Origin: Bacteroidota bacterium
GTDB taxonomy: Bacteria; Bacteroidota; Ignavibacteria; Kryptoniales; JAKASW01
Length of the DNA stretch: 44,281 bases
Assembly: GCA_023381615.1 (NCBI GenBank)
Contig: JAMCQL010000044.1
Coordinates: 1 to 44,281 of the forward strand
Direction of reading: 5' to 3'
Position 1 is the stretch's first letter; each line of letters begins with the position of its first letter. A program made the translations under genes and the position numbers. Below are positions 1-9,561 of this stretch, piece after piece. The notes under the pieces were generated by a model. That model made no database searches. It saw nothing but the letters and a program-made list of their open reading frames with translations, and was not told the origin of the DNA.

Positions 1-55
1 TATGCGAACGCGACTGAAGTAAACGTCTCGCAACAAAATACGAATAAGCCATTAT

Positions 56-1196
56 TTACTTTGCAGTCTCACCGCTCGACGAGCCGAGCCGTCGGCCGGC
101 AAGTCCAAACTCCATCAAGTATCCTCGAATAAACGCGTCAAGGTCGCCATCCATCACTCCCTGAACGTCGCTTGTCTCAACTCCGGTGCGATGGTCTTTC
201 ACAAGATTGTACGGATGGAAAACGTAAGACCTGATCTGGCTTCCCCACTCAATCTTTTTCTTCGTACCTTCGATCGTATCTCTCTTCGCCTCATCTTCTT
301 CCTTGCGAAGCTGATACAGACGAGAGCGCAACATCTTCATTGCGCGTTCCCGGTTTTGGAACTGAGATCTCTCCTGTTGACATGCCACGATTACCCCCGT
401 CGGAACGTGTATCAGCCTGACGGCAGTTTCCACTTTGTTGACGTTTTGACCGCCATGTCCGCCTGAACGAAATGTCTCAAACTTTATGTCTTTCGGATCA
501 AGTTCTATCTCCACATCGGCTTCGACTTCCGGGTAGACGAAGACAGACGCGAAACTTGTGTGGCGGCGAGCGTTCGAGTCAAAGGGAGAAATTCTTACGA
601 GACGGTGGACGCCGTTTTCTGCCTTCAGATACCCGAAAGCATATTTCCCAATCACCTCAATCGTCGTGCTTTTTATGCCGGCGCCTTCGCCCTCAAGAAT
701 GTCGGCGATATCCATTTTGAACCCATTTCGTTCACCCCACCGGATATACATTCTCATAAGCATCTGCGACCAATCCTGCGCTTCTGTGCCGCCCGCACCC
801 GCGTGAATGGTCAGGATTGCGTTCTTGTCATCGTCCTCACTTCCGAGCATTTTCTTGAATTCAAGGTCGGAGACAAGTTTTTCCGCACGGCTCAATTCAC
901 TTTCAACATCTGACGTATGAGACTCGTCTCCTGATTCTTCCGCAAGTTCAAGGAAACCACTGGCATCATCAACATGTCTTGCTGCCTCTTCCCATTCATC
1001 AACCCAGATTTTTATATCGTTGAGCTGCCCCATCACTTGCTGAGCTGCTCTATTATCGTCCCAAAAATTTTGCTCCCCGGTTTTCTTATGAAGATTCTCT
1101 ATCTCTTCCCGTTTACCGTCGACGTCAAAGATACCTCCGGAGATTTTCAATTCTCGTTCTAAGATCGGAGGCTTTCTGTTTCTGTGGTTCGAACAT
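56..1196 (-). CDS. prfB: Peptide chain release factor 2 (programmed +1 frameshift)
   Basis: Class I release factor that reads UGA and UAA and triggers peptide release on the ribosome. The stop-codon recognition tripeptide SPF (in [11 protein letters not shown]) and the catalytic GGQ loop ([10 protein letters not shown]) are both present; SPF marks RF2 rather than RF1. The main frame alone opens at a TTG at 1150 and would lack the N-terminus. Upstream in another frame lies an ATG at 1196 (a second in-frame ATG at 1199) behind an AAGGTG Shine-Dalgarno. It encodes 23 residues beginning MFEPQKQK, and that frame stops at a UGA at 1125-1127. A +1 shift there joins the two frames into about 379 residues, close to the E. 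coli protein, and restores a sequence matching E. coli RGYLDYDAKKERLEE. An annotator that ignores the frameshift will report a shortened gene. The coordinates here run to the frameshifted start. Confidence 0.95.
1124..1138 (-). promoter_or_regulatory. prfB programmed +1 ribosomal frameshift site
   Basis: Read on the minus strand the site is GGAGG-TAT-CTT-TGA-C: an internal Shine-Dalgarno, a three-base spacer, the slippery CTT codon, then an in-frame UGA followed by C. This is the classical arrangement by which scarce RF2 lets the ribosome slip +1 and make more RF2, giving negative autoregulation. Every element is visible in the sequence; the regulatory behaviour is inferred from the known family. 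Confidence 0.93.
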
Positions 1197-1286
1197 CATT
1201 ACACCTTTTTAGACACAATTTAAGCTATGAGTCGAAGATAGACAACGGTTTGATTCCAAACTCAAGTCAGATTCTGCCGATCTGAA

Positions 1287-4200
1287 TCAGGCGGGAATTG
1301 ATTCCTTGGCTGCAAATGGTATGTAGAGCGGTGAGACTTTTGTGGGACTCTTTCCTTCTTTCCACCACTCTGTCGGCGTTATTCCCCATTTCTCGGCAAA
1401 GATAGAAGAATTTTTTTCTATGATCTCAATATATGCATGATGATTGCCATTTACGAGGAAGCTTTTCCCTCCATAATGATGGATGAACACATCACCAGCA
1501 ATGACGTTTTTGAAGCCAGCATAAAGACTCCTCAGAGAATAATCGTCATCTTCGCAGTTGCCAACGCCAAACGTGGGATCAAGTCCTCCGATTGTCTCAA
1601 CCAATTTTCGCTTGATCAGCATCGCCGTACCTGCGATTCTCGGGACTTCAGTCCATTGTCTCCTTTTCCTGTTTCGATACTTGGCAGCGAATTTTTGAAG
1701 TGAGTCGATACTAGAAAAAGCGGCATACGCTTCACGCTGAAATCCGCTGACATAGTTTATCATTGGTCCGACAATCCCGATTGATTCAACGCTCTCAGCG
1801 CACTCGATCAAACCATCCAACCAATCTTTGGTCACGACTGTATCATTGTTTAGCAAAATTATATAATTGCCTTTAGCAGCTTCGATCCCTTGATTGCAGC
1901 CAGCGGGAAATCCAAAGTTGGCGTGATTCAGTATTACTTTGTATTTGGGATTTATTGCTGAAATTTGCTTCAGGAATTCTACTGTTCCATCCGTACTTGC
2001 ATTATCCACAATGATCACTTCGTGAGGATAATTTGTATTAGCTTCAATTGAAGCGAGACACAGCTTGGTGTATTGCAGATTGTTATATGTAAGTATAACG
2101 ATCGAGGCGAGCTTTCGAGACAGCGACGGCGTTTGTTTTGGCAAAGCCTTCTCAAGTTGATTTTTAACGACCTCTGGTGACCACATTGATTCCACTTTTT
2201 GCCTGCCGTTTTTTGATAGGCGGTTCCACAGCTCTTTGTCGCTGTATAGCCTGAGCACTTCCCTTGCAAAAGAATTTGGGTTGTCAGCTATGAGCACATC
2301 CTGTTCATGGACGAGGTTCATTCCCTCGGCCCCTATTGAGGTTGTTACAACCGGCAATCCCCATGATAGCGCTTCGCCAATTTTTCCTTTCATGCCGGCG
2401 CCATAGCGGAGCGGTGCCACCGAGACACGCGCGGTACGTTGATAAGGTGAGATGTCCCTAACATAACCAGTCACAACAATTTTGTCTGAAGATAGAGACT
2501 TGACTTCATCCGGCGGATCGTTTCCAACTATGTACAGCTTTACGTCAGGAAGTTCTTTAGAAATAAGTGGAAACACATCTTTGCAGAAAAACCGCATAGC
2601 ATCGCGGTTTGGCTGGTGGTTAAAATTCCCCACGAAAAGAAGATCGGATGTGTCCTTGAAGTCCTTTGTCTGATCGACTTTGTCATGCACATTTGGTATG
2701 ATGTCGATTGGTAAATCTTTTACGTATTCGGCAATTGCGTTTCTGTCATTCGCGGTTACAACCCAGATTCTATCTGCCTTCTTATAAATCGAAATTTCTC
2801 GTCCCTTATTGAGCAAAGCAGACCTCTTTTTATTTTTGTCTTTTGACAACTCTGCTTCTCTAAGCTCGCGTATAAAGTGGATGTCTATCGTATCTATGAT
2901 TATCTGACTATTAGGAGACAGTCTTCTAACAATCGGCAGGTAATATTCCGCCAGGTACCAGAAATCAATTATTACGTATTCGTATCTCCGTTCGGCAAAG
3001 AGCCTGTGAAAATCGATAGCAAGCAAAGAATCAGTCACATTACCTGCCGCTCTCATAGCATCTCTATCCCATGAATGGACTTCGATGCCCATGCTTTCTA
3101 AAACGGGATGGTAAGTTTGTTCAAGAGAACCATCTCTCGCGATAAATGTTACATGGTAGTTCATTCTCCGTAATATTCGCAAGATATGAAACAGGCGAAG
3201 TGATCCTGATGCCCTGTCAAATAAAGGAAGAAAAGGATCAAAGACCATTATGTTTCCTTTTGTGCCTCGACTCGATGCCAATACCACATTTCGTGGGTCG
3301 TTTGGTTGCTGATTACTAAGTTCTGTTGACCACTTCGCAAGGAATTTGTCGCGATTCACCAGTTGATATTTCTTATAGCCAGACAGGAGATTTGTTCCAG
3401 CGGTTTGACCTTCATAGTGAATTACGGTTGATTTGGGTTGGTAGTAAACCTTGTAACCTCTTTTCCTTGCCTCAAAACAAAGGTCGGTATCTTCATAGTA
3501 AGCCGGAGCGTATCGACGATCGAATCCGCCTATGTCATCCCACAGTTTTCTTTTTATCATTAAAGCAGCCCCGGATACATAATCAACTTCTCTAACAAAA
3601 TTGTATTTCGGATCATGGGGATCATCTCCCCTTCCGTAGTTCCATCCATTCCCATCAGAGAAGATGATCCCACCAGCCTCTTGCAATCTTCCATCCGGAT
3701 AAACAAGTTTCGTTCCTACAATTCCGCAATCCGGGGTCGATTCTGCGAAATTAACTAGTGCACCAATCCATCCCGGCGTCACCTCTGTATCATTGTTCAA
3801 GAATAAAAGGTAGTCTCCATGGGCAATTGCAGCGCCGGAATTACATCCATCCACAAAACCAAGGTTCTGCTCATTGAGGACGAAGCGCAATCGGATCGAC
3901 TTTGTGCTCTGCAGATAATCCCTTGTGCCATCCGTTGAACCATTGTCAACGACTAAGATCTCGTAGTTCAGATTGTCGATATTACTGAGTATTGATTCTA
4001 CACATCTCCTGGTGAAATCCAACTTGTTATAGACTGGAATTATTATGGATACTAAAGGTGTAGAAGACAAATTCCGGATTTGCGTTGGTGCAACTGTGTC
4101 GGTCACTCCGATCTCTGTTCTTTCGCTTGACCTGCCATCGCTTTTTGCACTAATGGCATCAAGCATCTTCTGCACCTCGACGTTTCCCGGTTGTAGTTCC

Positions 4201-6809
4201 AGGATCCTCTTGAAGAAAAACGCAGCATCCTCCTTACGGTCGAGAATAAGGCATGCTTTCCCCAGAGAGAGCATTGCTTCAATGTCGGTCGTGTCTTTAG
4301 CCAGGATGTTTTGGTATATCTTAAGTCCTTTTTCAAAGTTGCCTATCTGCAAGTAGATATCAGCAAGATTTTTCTGTGCCACTGTGTTGCTGTTGTCTAA
4401 TGCCGCTGCGGTTTCAAAATGGAAAAGGGCATTGTCTACCAAATTATTTTGAAAATATAGAAACCCAATCGCGTTATGTGCCTCTGAATTTTTTGATATC
4501 AGATTATTCAGCTTGTTATTAAGCTCGAACGCCTGTGCTTTTCTCCCCTCCCTCATTAAACGCATAATTTCATGATGGTGAGAAGCCATCATTCTGGCAT
4601 GCAATCTTAAGGCTTTCCTGAGATTCATTGACAAACTATTGTGACCGAAGCGGTATTTTCGGTTCTTGACCGATTCGAGTAAGGAGTCGGCTATTTGCAG
4701 TAGAGGCAGTGAATCGTCTACAGCCCCGATGCCGTCATATATCTTGAAGAATTCAACTTTTTTATTATCGCTGAGTACAGCTTGTCTGGTCACCTCCAGA
4801 TAAGTCCGACCAAATCTAATATCTGGTTCCAGATGATTCCCTTCCGCCCATTCATTCCACGCGTTGAGGAATACGACACGATGCTCAGGGGAACGATCTG
4901 ACATCTTATCGATCTCGAACTTAAGCCATTTTTCATATTCATACGGGGAAGAATTCGCAATTATAAAGGGAGTAGAATTCATTCGTCTTGCCGTATTATC
5001 CCAGGAGGGAAAAACAGAATCGTAGATATCGCCACTGACTCTGGAATCAGATGACAACAGGCGCCATGCAGTTTCATAGTCAATTATGTACGCATCTAAA
5101 GGCTGTTGAGCGGTGGTCGAACCGTTTCCAGATCTGCGTTGTGCGTTTATGTAGTCGACCAGTATCCGAAAATTCGGTTGGTAATTCAGAACAGCGTCGA
5201 AACCTTTCTCTATCCAGTTAACCGAGGCGACATCAAAACCTGTTCTCATCGCTATCAGATACAGACCGGGCAATCCAGCTTCTGATGCCAGTTTCCTCCA
5301 GAGCGAAACTGTCTTTGAAGGATCTGGTAAATCGAAAGGACGATAAATCAAAAATATTGGCTTGCTATCTACTTTAATGTAGCGATGGTCTTTAAATGCT
5401 CTCAAAAGCCAGTTGAAATGCCGAATGCTATCCTCTTCGCCCCCATATGTTTGTGCTTGCAGGATTTCGTCTGCTTGTCCATCCCATCTCCTTGTCCAGT
5501 TTTCGTTAGCCCATGCGAGGCAGAACGGAAAGTCAGGAATGCCTGAATCTAAAACTTCCCTGAAAGGTCTATCAAGAAGCAGTTTGCCGTTAAACCAATA
5601 GTGCCAATAGCAAAACCCTTCAATTCCGTACTCACGTGCTAACGCGGCTTGTTCCACTCGGGTTTCAGGCACTCGTAGATCATAGAACCCAAGGTCTGCA
5701 GGCAAATGGGGTTGGTAATGGCTTGGGAAAAGTGGTTTCGCCTTTACAACATTGGCCCATTCGGTAAAACCCTTTCCCCACCATTTATCATTTTCCGGAA
5801 TAGGATGAAATTGCGGTAAATAAAAAGCTATTAGCCTTGCCGATTTTTCTTCAGGTTCCTTTATTTGTAAACGGATGAGAGCATCATCATGCACTCTCAT
5901 TGTATCAACATTGGAAGTGAGATATCCGGCGACAGGTTTGAATACTTTTTCGACCGGGATGTTTGAGGGCGGACCATCTTCGTAAATTAGATCTGCGTTT
6001 TTCCCGGTTCCATAATCACCCGTATAAGGGTTATAATGCCTGAAATTTCTGTAATGCCCTAACAAAATTGCGCCGTGGGTTCCAACAGCATTCGCTAAAT
6101 GCGCGGGCCCGCTATCCACCCCAATAAAAATTGAGGCCCTTCTAATTACCTCTGCCGTCTCTAAAATCGAAAGTTGACCGCTAAGATCGATATAGTTCTT
6201 GATCCCAAAATTGTTCAGTAGTCCTTTAGTACCCACCTCGACAACGCACACGTTCAATTCATTTGTCACCCTTTCGACCAGCTCCATCCACTTTTGTGGC
6301 AGCCAATCTTTACTCGTCTCATTCGAGGTTGTGTGTACTACGACAAATTTCTCTGTAGGTACAAGTTGAAGCGCGTCGATCTTCTTGGCAACACTTTCCG
6401 GGATGTAAATCTTTGGTGGCATATCCAGTGGTGGGAGCCCAGCCCCTTGCGAAAATGCTGTCAGAAGACTACCATAATCAAAATATCTTGCCTCATCTAC
6501 ATTAGAATTCCCTTTTGTTTTCTCCACAGGCAAACCGCAATCAGGACACACACGGCGGTTTATATGCAGATCGATTACTTCGTCAAATACCCCCCCTTGG
6601 GACATAAATACCCACTCAGTAAGGCAATTCACAATAATCGTTTCATCGATATAGGGATTTGTGTCGATTAGCTCCCTATATGGTTCCCTTACGCACCATA
6701 CAATGTGGTCTTCAGGGTATTTCTCTCTCAAATACCTAGCCACCGGTTCACAGGCGACGATATCCCCCATGTGTTCTATAAGTCCAACGGCAATTATTCT
6801 ATCTCCCAT
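1287..6809 (-). CDS. Giant modular glycosyltransferase (GT9 / WbsX-GH99-like / TPR / GT2 / GT4 / GT2)
   Basis: An 1840-residue protein with at least five carbohydrate-active modules. Residues 1-300 are a GT9 heptosyltransferase-type domain (GVDSGPAHLANAVG near 231-243). Residues 325-680 are a WbsX/GH99-like domain (AFYLPQFHPIPEN, WWGKGFTEW, CLAWANENWTRRWDG, and WNEWAEGNHLEPD at 651-663). TPR helices fill about 755-885. Residues 918-1165 are a GT2 domain (SIIIPVYNK, VVDNGSTDGT, DxD-type LNNDTEV). Residues 1215-1560 are a GT4-like domain with the APLRYGAGMKGKIGEAL loop. Residues 1575-1800 are a second GT2 domain (VILTYNNLQYT, LLNNDTVV). There is no signal peptide, so it is probably cytoplasmic or membrane-associated and builds a surface polysaccharide or glycan. 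The start is ATG with GAGGAGA seven bases upstream, 12 bp after the methyltransferase stop, so the two are co-transcribed. The domain calls are firm; the glycan made is unknown. Confidence 0.9.
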   Translation of the reverse strand: MGDRIIAVGLIEHMGDIVACEPVARYLREKYPEDHIVWCVREPYRELIDTNPYIDETIIVNCLTEWVFMSQGGVFDEVIDLHINRRVCPDCGLPVEKTKGNSNVDEARYFDYGSLLTAFSQGAGLPPLDMPPKIYIPESVAKKIDALQLVPTEKFVVVHTTSNETSKDWLPQKWMELVERVTNELNVCVVEVGTKGLLNNFGIKNYIDLSGQLSILETAEVIRRASIFIGVDSGPAHLANAVGTHGAILLGHYRNFRHYNPYTGDYGTGKNADLIYEDGPPSNIPVEKVFKPVAGYLTSNVDTMRVHDDALIRLQIKEPEEKSARLIAFYLPQFHPIPENDKWWGKGFTEWANVVKAKPLFPSHYQPHLPADLGFYDLRVPETRVEQAALAREYGIEGFCYWHYWFNGKLLLDRPFREVLDSGIPDFPFCLAWANENWTRRWDGQADEILQAQTYGGEEDSIRHFNWLLRAFKDHRYIKVDSKPIFLIYRPFDLPDPSKTVSLWRKLASEAGLPGLYLIAMRTGFDVASVNWIEKGFDAVLNYQPNFRILVDYINAQRRSGNGSTTAQQPLDAYIIDYETAWRLLSSDSRVSGDIYDSVFPSWDNTARRMNSTPFIIANSSPYEYEKWLKFEIDKMSDRSPEHRVVFLNAWNEWAEGNHLEPDIRFGRTYLEVTRQAVLSDNKKVEFFKIYDGIGAVDDSLPLLQIADSLLESVKNRKYRFGHNSLSMNLRKALRLHARMMASHHHEIMRLMREGRKAQAFELNNKLNNLISKNSEAHNAIGFLYFQNNLVDNALFHFETAAALDNSNTVAQKNLADIYLQIGNFEKGLKIYQNILAKDTTDIEAMLSLGKACLILDRKEDAAFFFKRILELQPGNVEVQKMLDAISAKSDGRSSERTEIGVTDTVAPTQIRNLSSTPLVSIIIPVYNKLDFTRRCVESILSNIDNLNYEILVVDNGSTDGTRDYLQSTKSIRLRFVLNEQNLGFVDGCNSGAAIAHGDYLLFLNNDTEVTPGWIGALVNFAESTPDCGIVGTKLVYPDGRLQEAGGIIFSDGNGWNYGRGDDPHDPKYNFVREVDYVSGAALMIKRKLWDDIGGFDRRYAPAYYEDTDLCFEARKRGYKVYYQPKSTVIHYEGQTAGTNLLSGYKKYQLVNRDKFLAKWSTELSNQQPNDPRNVVLASSRGTKGNIMVFDPFLPLFDRASGSLRLFHILRILRRMNYHVTFIARDGSLEQTYHPVLESMGIEVHSWDRDAMRAAGNVTDSLLAIDFHRLFAERRYEYVIIDFWYLAEYYLPIVRRLSPNSQIIIDTIDIHFIRELREAELSKDKNKKRSALLNKGREISIYKKADRIWVVTANDRNAIAEYVKDLPIDIIPNVHDKVDQTKDFKDTSDLLFVGNFNHQPNRDAMRFFCKDVFPLISKELPDVKLYIVGNDPPDEVKSLSSDKIVVTGYVRDISPYQRTARVSVAPLRYGAGMKGKIGEALSWGLPVVTTSIGAEGMNLVHEQDVLIADNPNSFAREVLRLYSDKELWNRLSKNGRQKVESMWSPEVVKNQLEKALPKQTPSLSRKLASIVILTYNNLQYTKLCLASIEANTNYPHEVIIVDNASTDGTVEFLKQISAINPKYKVILNHANFGFPAGCNQGIEAAKGNYIILLNNDTVVTKDWLDGLIECAESVESIGIVGPMINYVSGFQREAYAAFSSIDSLQKFAAKYRNRKRRQWTEVPRIAGTAMLIKRKLVETIGGLDPTFGVGNCEDDDYSLRSLYAGFKNVIAGDVFIHHYGGKSFLVNGNHHAYIEIIEKNSSIFAEKWGITPTEWWKEGKSPTKVSPLYIPFAAKESIPA

Positions 6810-6821
6810 CTATCTATCTCC

Positions 6822-9017
6822 TCAACCTAATATTGATTTCCTTAGAGCTTTCAGCTCACGTTGAACCGTCTGTTCCCCCAAACGAACGATGTTAGATTTT
6901 GCTTCCCGGTTTGCAGGGTCAGTCCTCAACACAGAACCGATAGTTTTCCTTGCCACAAAAAAATCTTTTTCAAAAATATAAATCTCTGCAAGCCTGTTAA
7001 GAGCCGTTGTATCACTCCCATTGGTTTCCAAAAATTTTAGAATAACATCTTTTGCATGAGCAAGTTGATTGGCTATATCAACATCTCTCAAGGCAGATGA
7101 AGATGGTGCAACTCTCTCCATTACATATCTCATGTTCTGACTTGCAATATTGTTTTCTGGATTATTGCTTAATATTCTGTTTAGAATCTCGATGGAAGAA
7201 TCAAAATCTCCCCGAAGAATGTCGAGAACTGCGAGGTTATTGAGAGCATCCACGTTATCAGGATTGTTTGCAAGTATATTCAAGAGTGTCGCTTCGGCGA
7301 CTGCTGATTTGCCAAGCTGGAGCTTCAATTCGGCCTGAAGGTTAAGCAAGACGTCGTCATTGGGATGCTCTACGGAGAGCCGTGCCGCTTCTAAACTCGC
7401 CTCATTCAACATGCCGGAATCGCGCAGTGTTCTTATTTGCTCCAATTCTTCAGCCGATGCTCGGGCTTCATCGGACTCAAACATTTTCTTTGACGCCCCA
7501 TTCTTATTTACATTTTTCAAACCTTCGGAATGGAGATTTGAATGATTTCTATCCGGAAGCTTTCGACGGCCGATTACAAACATATCATCTGGGTTATAGC
7601 CGGGCAAAATATCAATCACTTCCAATCCAACAGTTTCAATTAACTTGACGATGCTCTTTTCGTTAAATAAAAATATGTGCTCCGGCGGTTTGAACTGTTC
7701 CCACTTCTCTCCTTCTCCACGATAACATGGCGTTTGAAACAAAAATACACCGTCGTCGTTCAAAAGATTGCCGACACTCTTAAGGGCTCGAACGGGATCG
7801 GCAAAATGTTCGATGACGTCGAAACCTGTTATGGCATCAAAATGTTCGACGGGCATGTCAACATCAGGAAATAAGCCGCTAGTAACATATGGTAGGTTAA
7901 ATCTTTTTCGTGCCAACACGCAGGTATTTTCATCCACTTCGACACCAACAACATTAGCCCCATCTCTAATCCTGCAATAGTGCAAAAACCCGCCATGTGA
8001 ACATCCTATTTCAAGGACGCTCGTTAGACGTGAGGTATAGTTTTTTAATAAATTATACCACAGAGGGATCCTATCACCGAAGTCGTCAAATGCTCTCTGT
8101 TCAATTGGCTGAAAGCCCATCTGATTCTGTACATAATCATGCCAGTATCCATCCGCACTGTAGAAATTGCGAAGCGTCTCTTTATCCGGCTCATTGGCGA
8201 GAACCAGCGTGTCACAATCGACACATTGGAGATAGAATCGATTCACAGACTCAGTCAGTTCTCCACCACACCAACAGGTGGTATTCCCTACAGCAGTTTC
8301 AGTCGCGTCATAACCCACGGAGATCGCCTTTTGATCTGCTTCCTTTATGGTCAGTCCGCTGCTCGCAAGTATTTCCCGGGCGTTCCTCGCTTTTGAGAAA
8401 TCAAAGAAAGCGAGTCCCCTATAAGTATCGATGATGAAATATTCGGAGCCGGTTGATCTAGCCCAGTACTGCACGGCTCGCCGTACCTCTTGGAGATGGT
8501 TATAGTCATCGAGCATCAGATATTGAGGCTTGAGCTGAGTGCATATCAATAGGTCCTGCAGCTTTCCTTCGAACGTATGTTCTCCATCGATATGAATGAG
8601 GTCATAGCGTTGTTCCCTCTGCATCAGCTTTAATAGATCGTAGCGGCTGCGGTAGCGGTGAATATCAACTGTTCGTCTGTCCCTTCCTATTTCTCTAAGA
8701 TACCATCGAATATTTTGCTCACACATTAGATTTGAACCTTCAATGTACGCCTCATTGTCAACCCAGAGCAACTTGGCAATAGCCGCTCCTCCCTTCAACA
8801 TGGAAATCAAACTGAATCCCTGAAGCGCTCCGATTTCAATAACCGACTGGGGTTGCAGAGAGCGAGCGATAGTTTCATAGATTGGATAATAGCTTTCTGC
8901 AGTGAACCACTCTTGGTTTCTAAACTCTTCTTTCACACACGGCAAATTCGACAGTATTTCACTAATGGACAGATCTTTGAAACCGGGAATAGCACTTCTG
9001 TTGAGAACAGTGCTCAT
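6822..9017 (-). CDS. Double SAM-dependent methyltransferase with C-terminal TPR repeats
   Basis: A 731-residue fusion. An N-terminal class I methyltransferase (about residues 45-215) has motif I VIEIGALQGFS and the acidic DLIHIDGEH loop, as in the Methyltransf_24 type. A zinc-binding segment (CWCGGEL...CVDC, about 248-270) follows. This segment usually precedes sugar C-methyltransferase-like domains, and a second methyltransferase of the Methyltransf_23 type does follow (VLEIGCSHGGFL, GFDVIEHFADP, PPEHIFLFNEKS). The last 200 residues are TPR-like (DVLLNLQAELKLQLGK, NVDALNNLAVLDILRGD). The start has AAAGGAG eight bases upstream. It sits 12 bp before the giant glycosyltransferase, which also carries TPRs, so the pair probably decorates and assembles the same glycan. 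The acceptor is unknown, and the zinc motif suggests but does not prove sugar methylation. Confidence 0.85.
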   Translation of the reverse strand: MSTVLNRSAIPGFKDLSISEILSNLPCVKEEFRNQEWFTAESYYPIYETIARSLQPQSVIEIGALQGFSLISMLKGGAAIAKLLWVDNEAYIEGSNLMCEQNIRWYLREIGRDRRTVDIHRYRSRYDLLKLMQREQRYDLIHIDGEHTFEGKLQDLLICTQLKPQYLMLDDYNHLQEVRRAVQYWARSTGSEYFIIDTYRGLAFFDFSKARNAREILASSGLTIKEADQKAISVGYDATETAVGNTTCWCGGELTESVNRFYLQCVDCDTLVLANEPDKETLRNFYSADGYWHDYVQNQMGFQPIEQRAFDDFGDRIPLWYNLLKNYTSRLTSVLEIGCSHGGFLHYCRIRDGANVVGVEVDENTCVLARKRFNLPYVTSGLFPDVDMPVEHFDAITGFDVIEHFADPVRALKSVGNLLNDDGVFLFQTPCYRGEGEKWEQFKPPEHIFLFNEKSIVKLIETVGLEVIDILPGYNPDDMFVIGRRKLPDRNHSNLHSEGLKNVNKNGASKKMFESDEARASAEELEQIRTLRDSGMLNEASLEAARLSVEHPNDDVLLNLQAELKLQLGKSAVAEATLLNILANNPDNVDALNNLAVLDILRGDFDSSIEILNRILSNNPENNIASQNMRYVMERVAPSSSALRDVDIANQLAHAKDVILKFLETNGSDTTALNRLAEIYIFEKDFFVARKTIGSVLRTDPANREAKSNIVRLGEQTVQRELKALRKSILG

Positions 9018-9561
9018 ATCAATTACTCCTTTGCTAATGTTTATCGGCTTTAGAGGAATTTATTCCAACGCTTTGACAAAAAATGTTTTCACGCTCATTG
9101 ACGTGCAATTAGTATGCCGTATAGAAATCCGTATGTGATGTGTTTTGAAGAAATTGGCTTGCAGGTTGGAAGAATATTAGCCGGGTGGCTAAAATTGTTC
9201 ACCAACGAATAACAATTAGAGGCACAGCAAGGAAAACATATTCAGGACGTACTTCATCGAAAAATTTCTCTATTTAGGCCCGGTCTTCGAGATAAACTCG
9301 TTGCTCTGTCTGCAAATTAGATTTGCACATCCATCATTTTACAGCCGACGGAAAATCACAGAGTCGACCAATCAGGTATGGCATGCGATGTATATCTTCG
9401 AATTCTTATCCAAGACCTTCTCTGATTTTTTCGTAAAGTGTAAATCCATGGGCAGTTCGACCTACAGCGGGACCTTGACACGCTTTACCATCAATCCGAA
9501 CTTTCCCGTTGCCTTAAGCATGATTCTTTGATAATTTGTCTTCAAAAAAGGTCGTGTTAAA
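9018..9561. other. 544-bp divergent intergenic region, no gene recognised
   Basis: This spacer lies between the minus-strand glycan operon and the plus-strand nlpC gene, so it should hold both promoters. Short open frames here do not look like proteins. One sigma70-like candidate points rightwards: TTGACG at 9098-9103, a 16-base gap, then TATAGA at 9120-9125, which would leave a leader of over 400 nt before nlpC. A TTGACA at 9475-9480 has no good -10 partner. I found no tRNA, riboswitch or attachment site. Confidence 0.4.

Noticed and set aside
1180..1200. GGTTCGAAC string resembling a tRNA T-loop
   Set aside because: It is the start of prfB; no acceptor or anticodon stem can be drawn.
9301..9531. 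76-residue plus-strand frame in the divergent spacer
   Set aside because: No ribosome site, no domain-like pattern, and overlapped by an equally unconvincing frame on the other strand.
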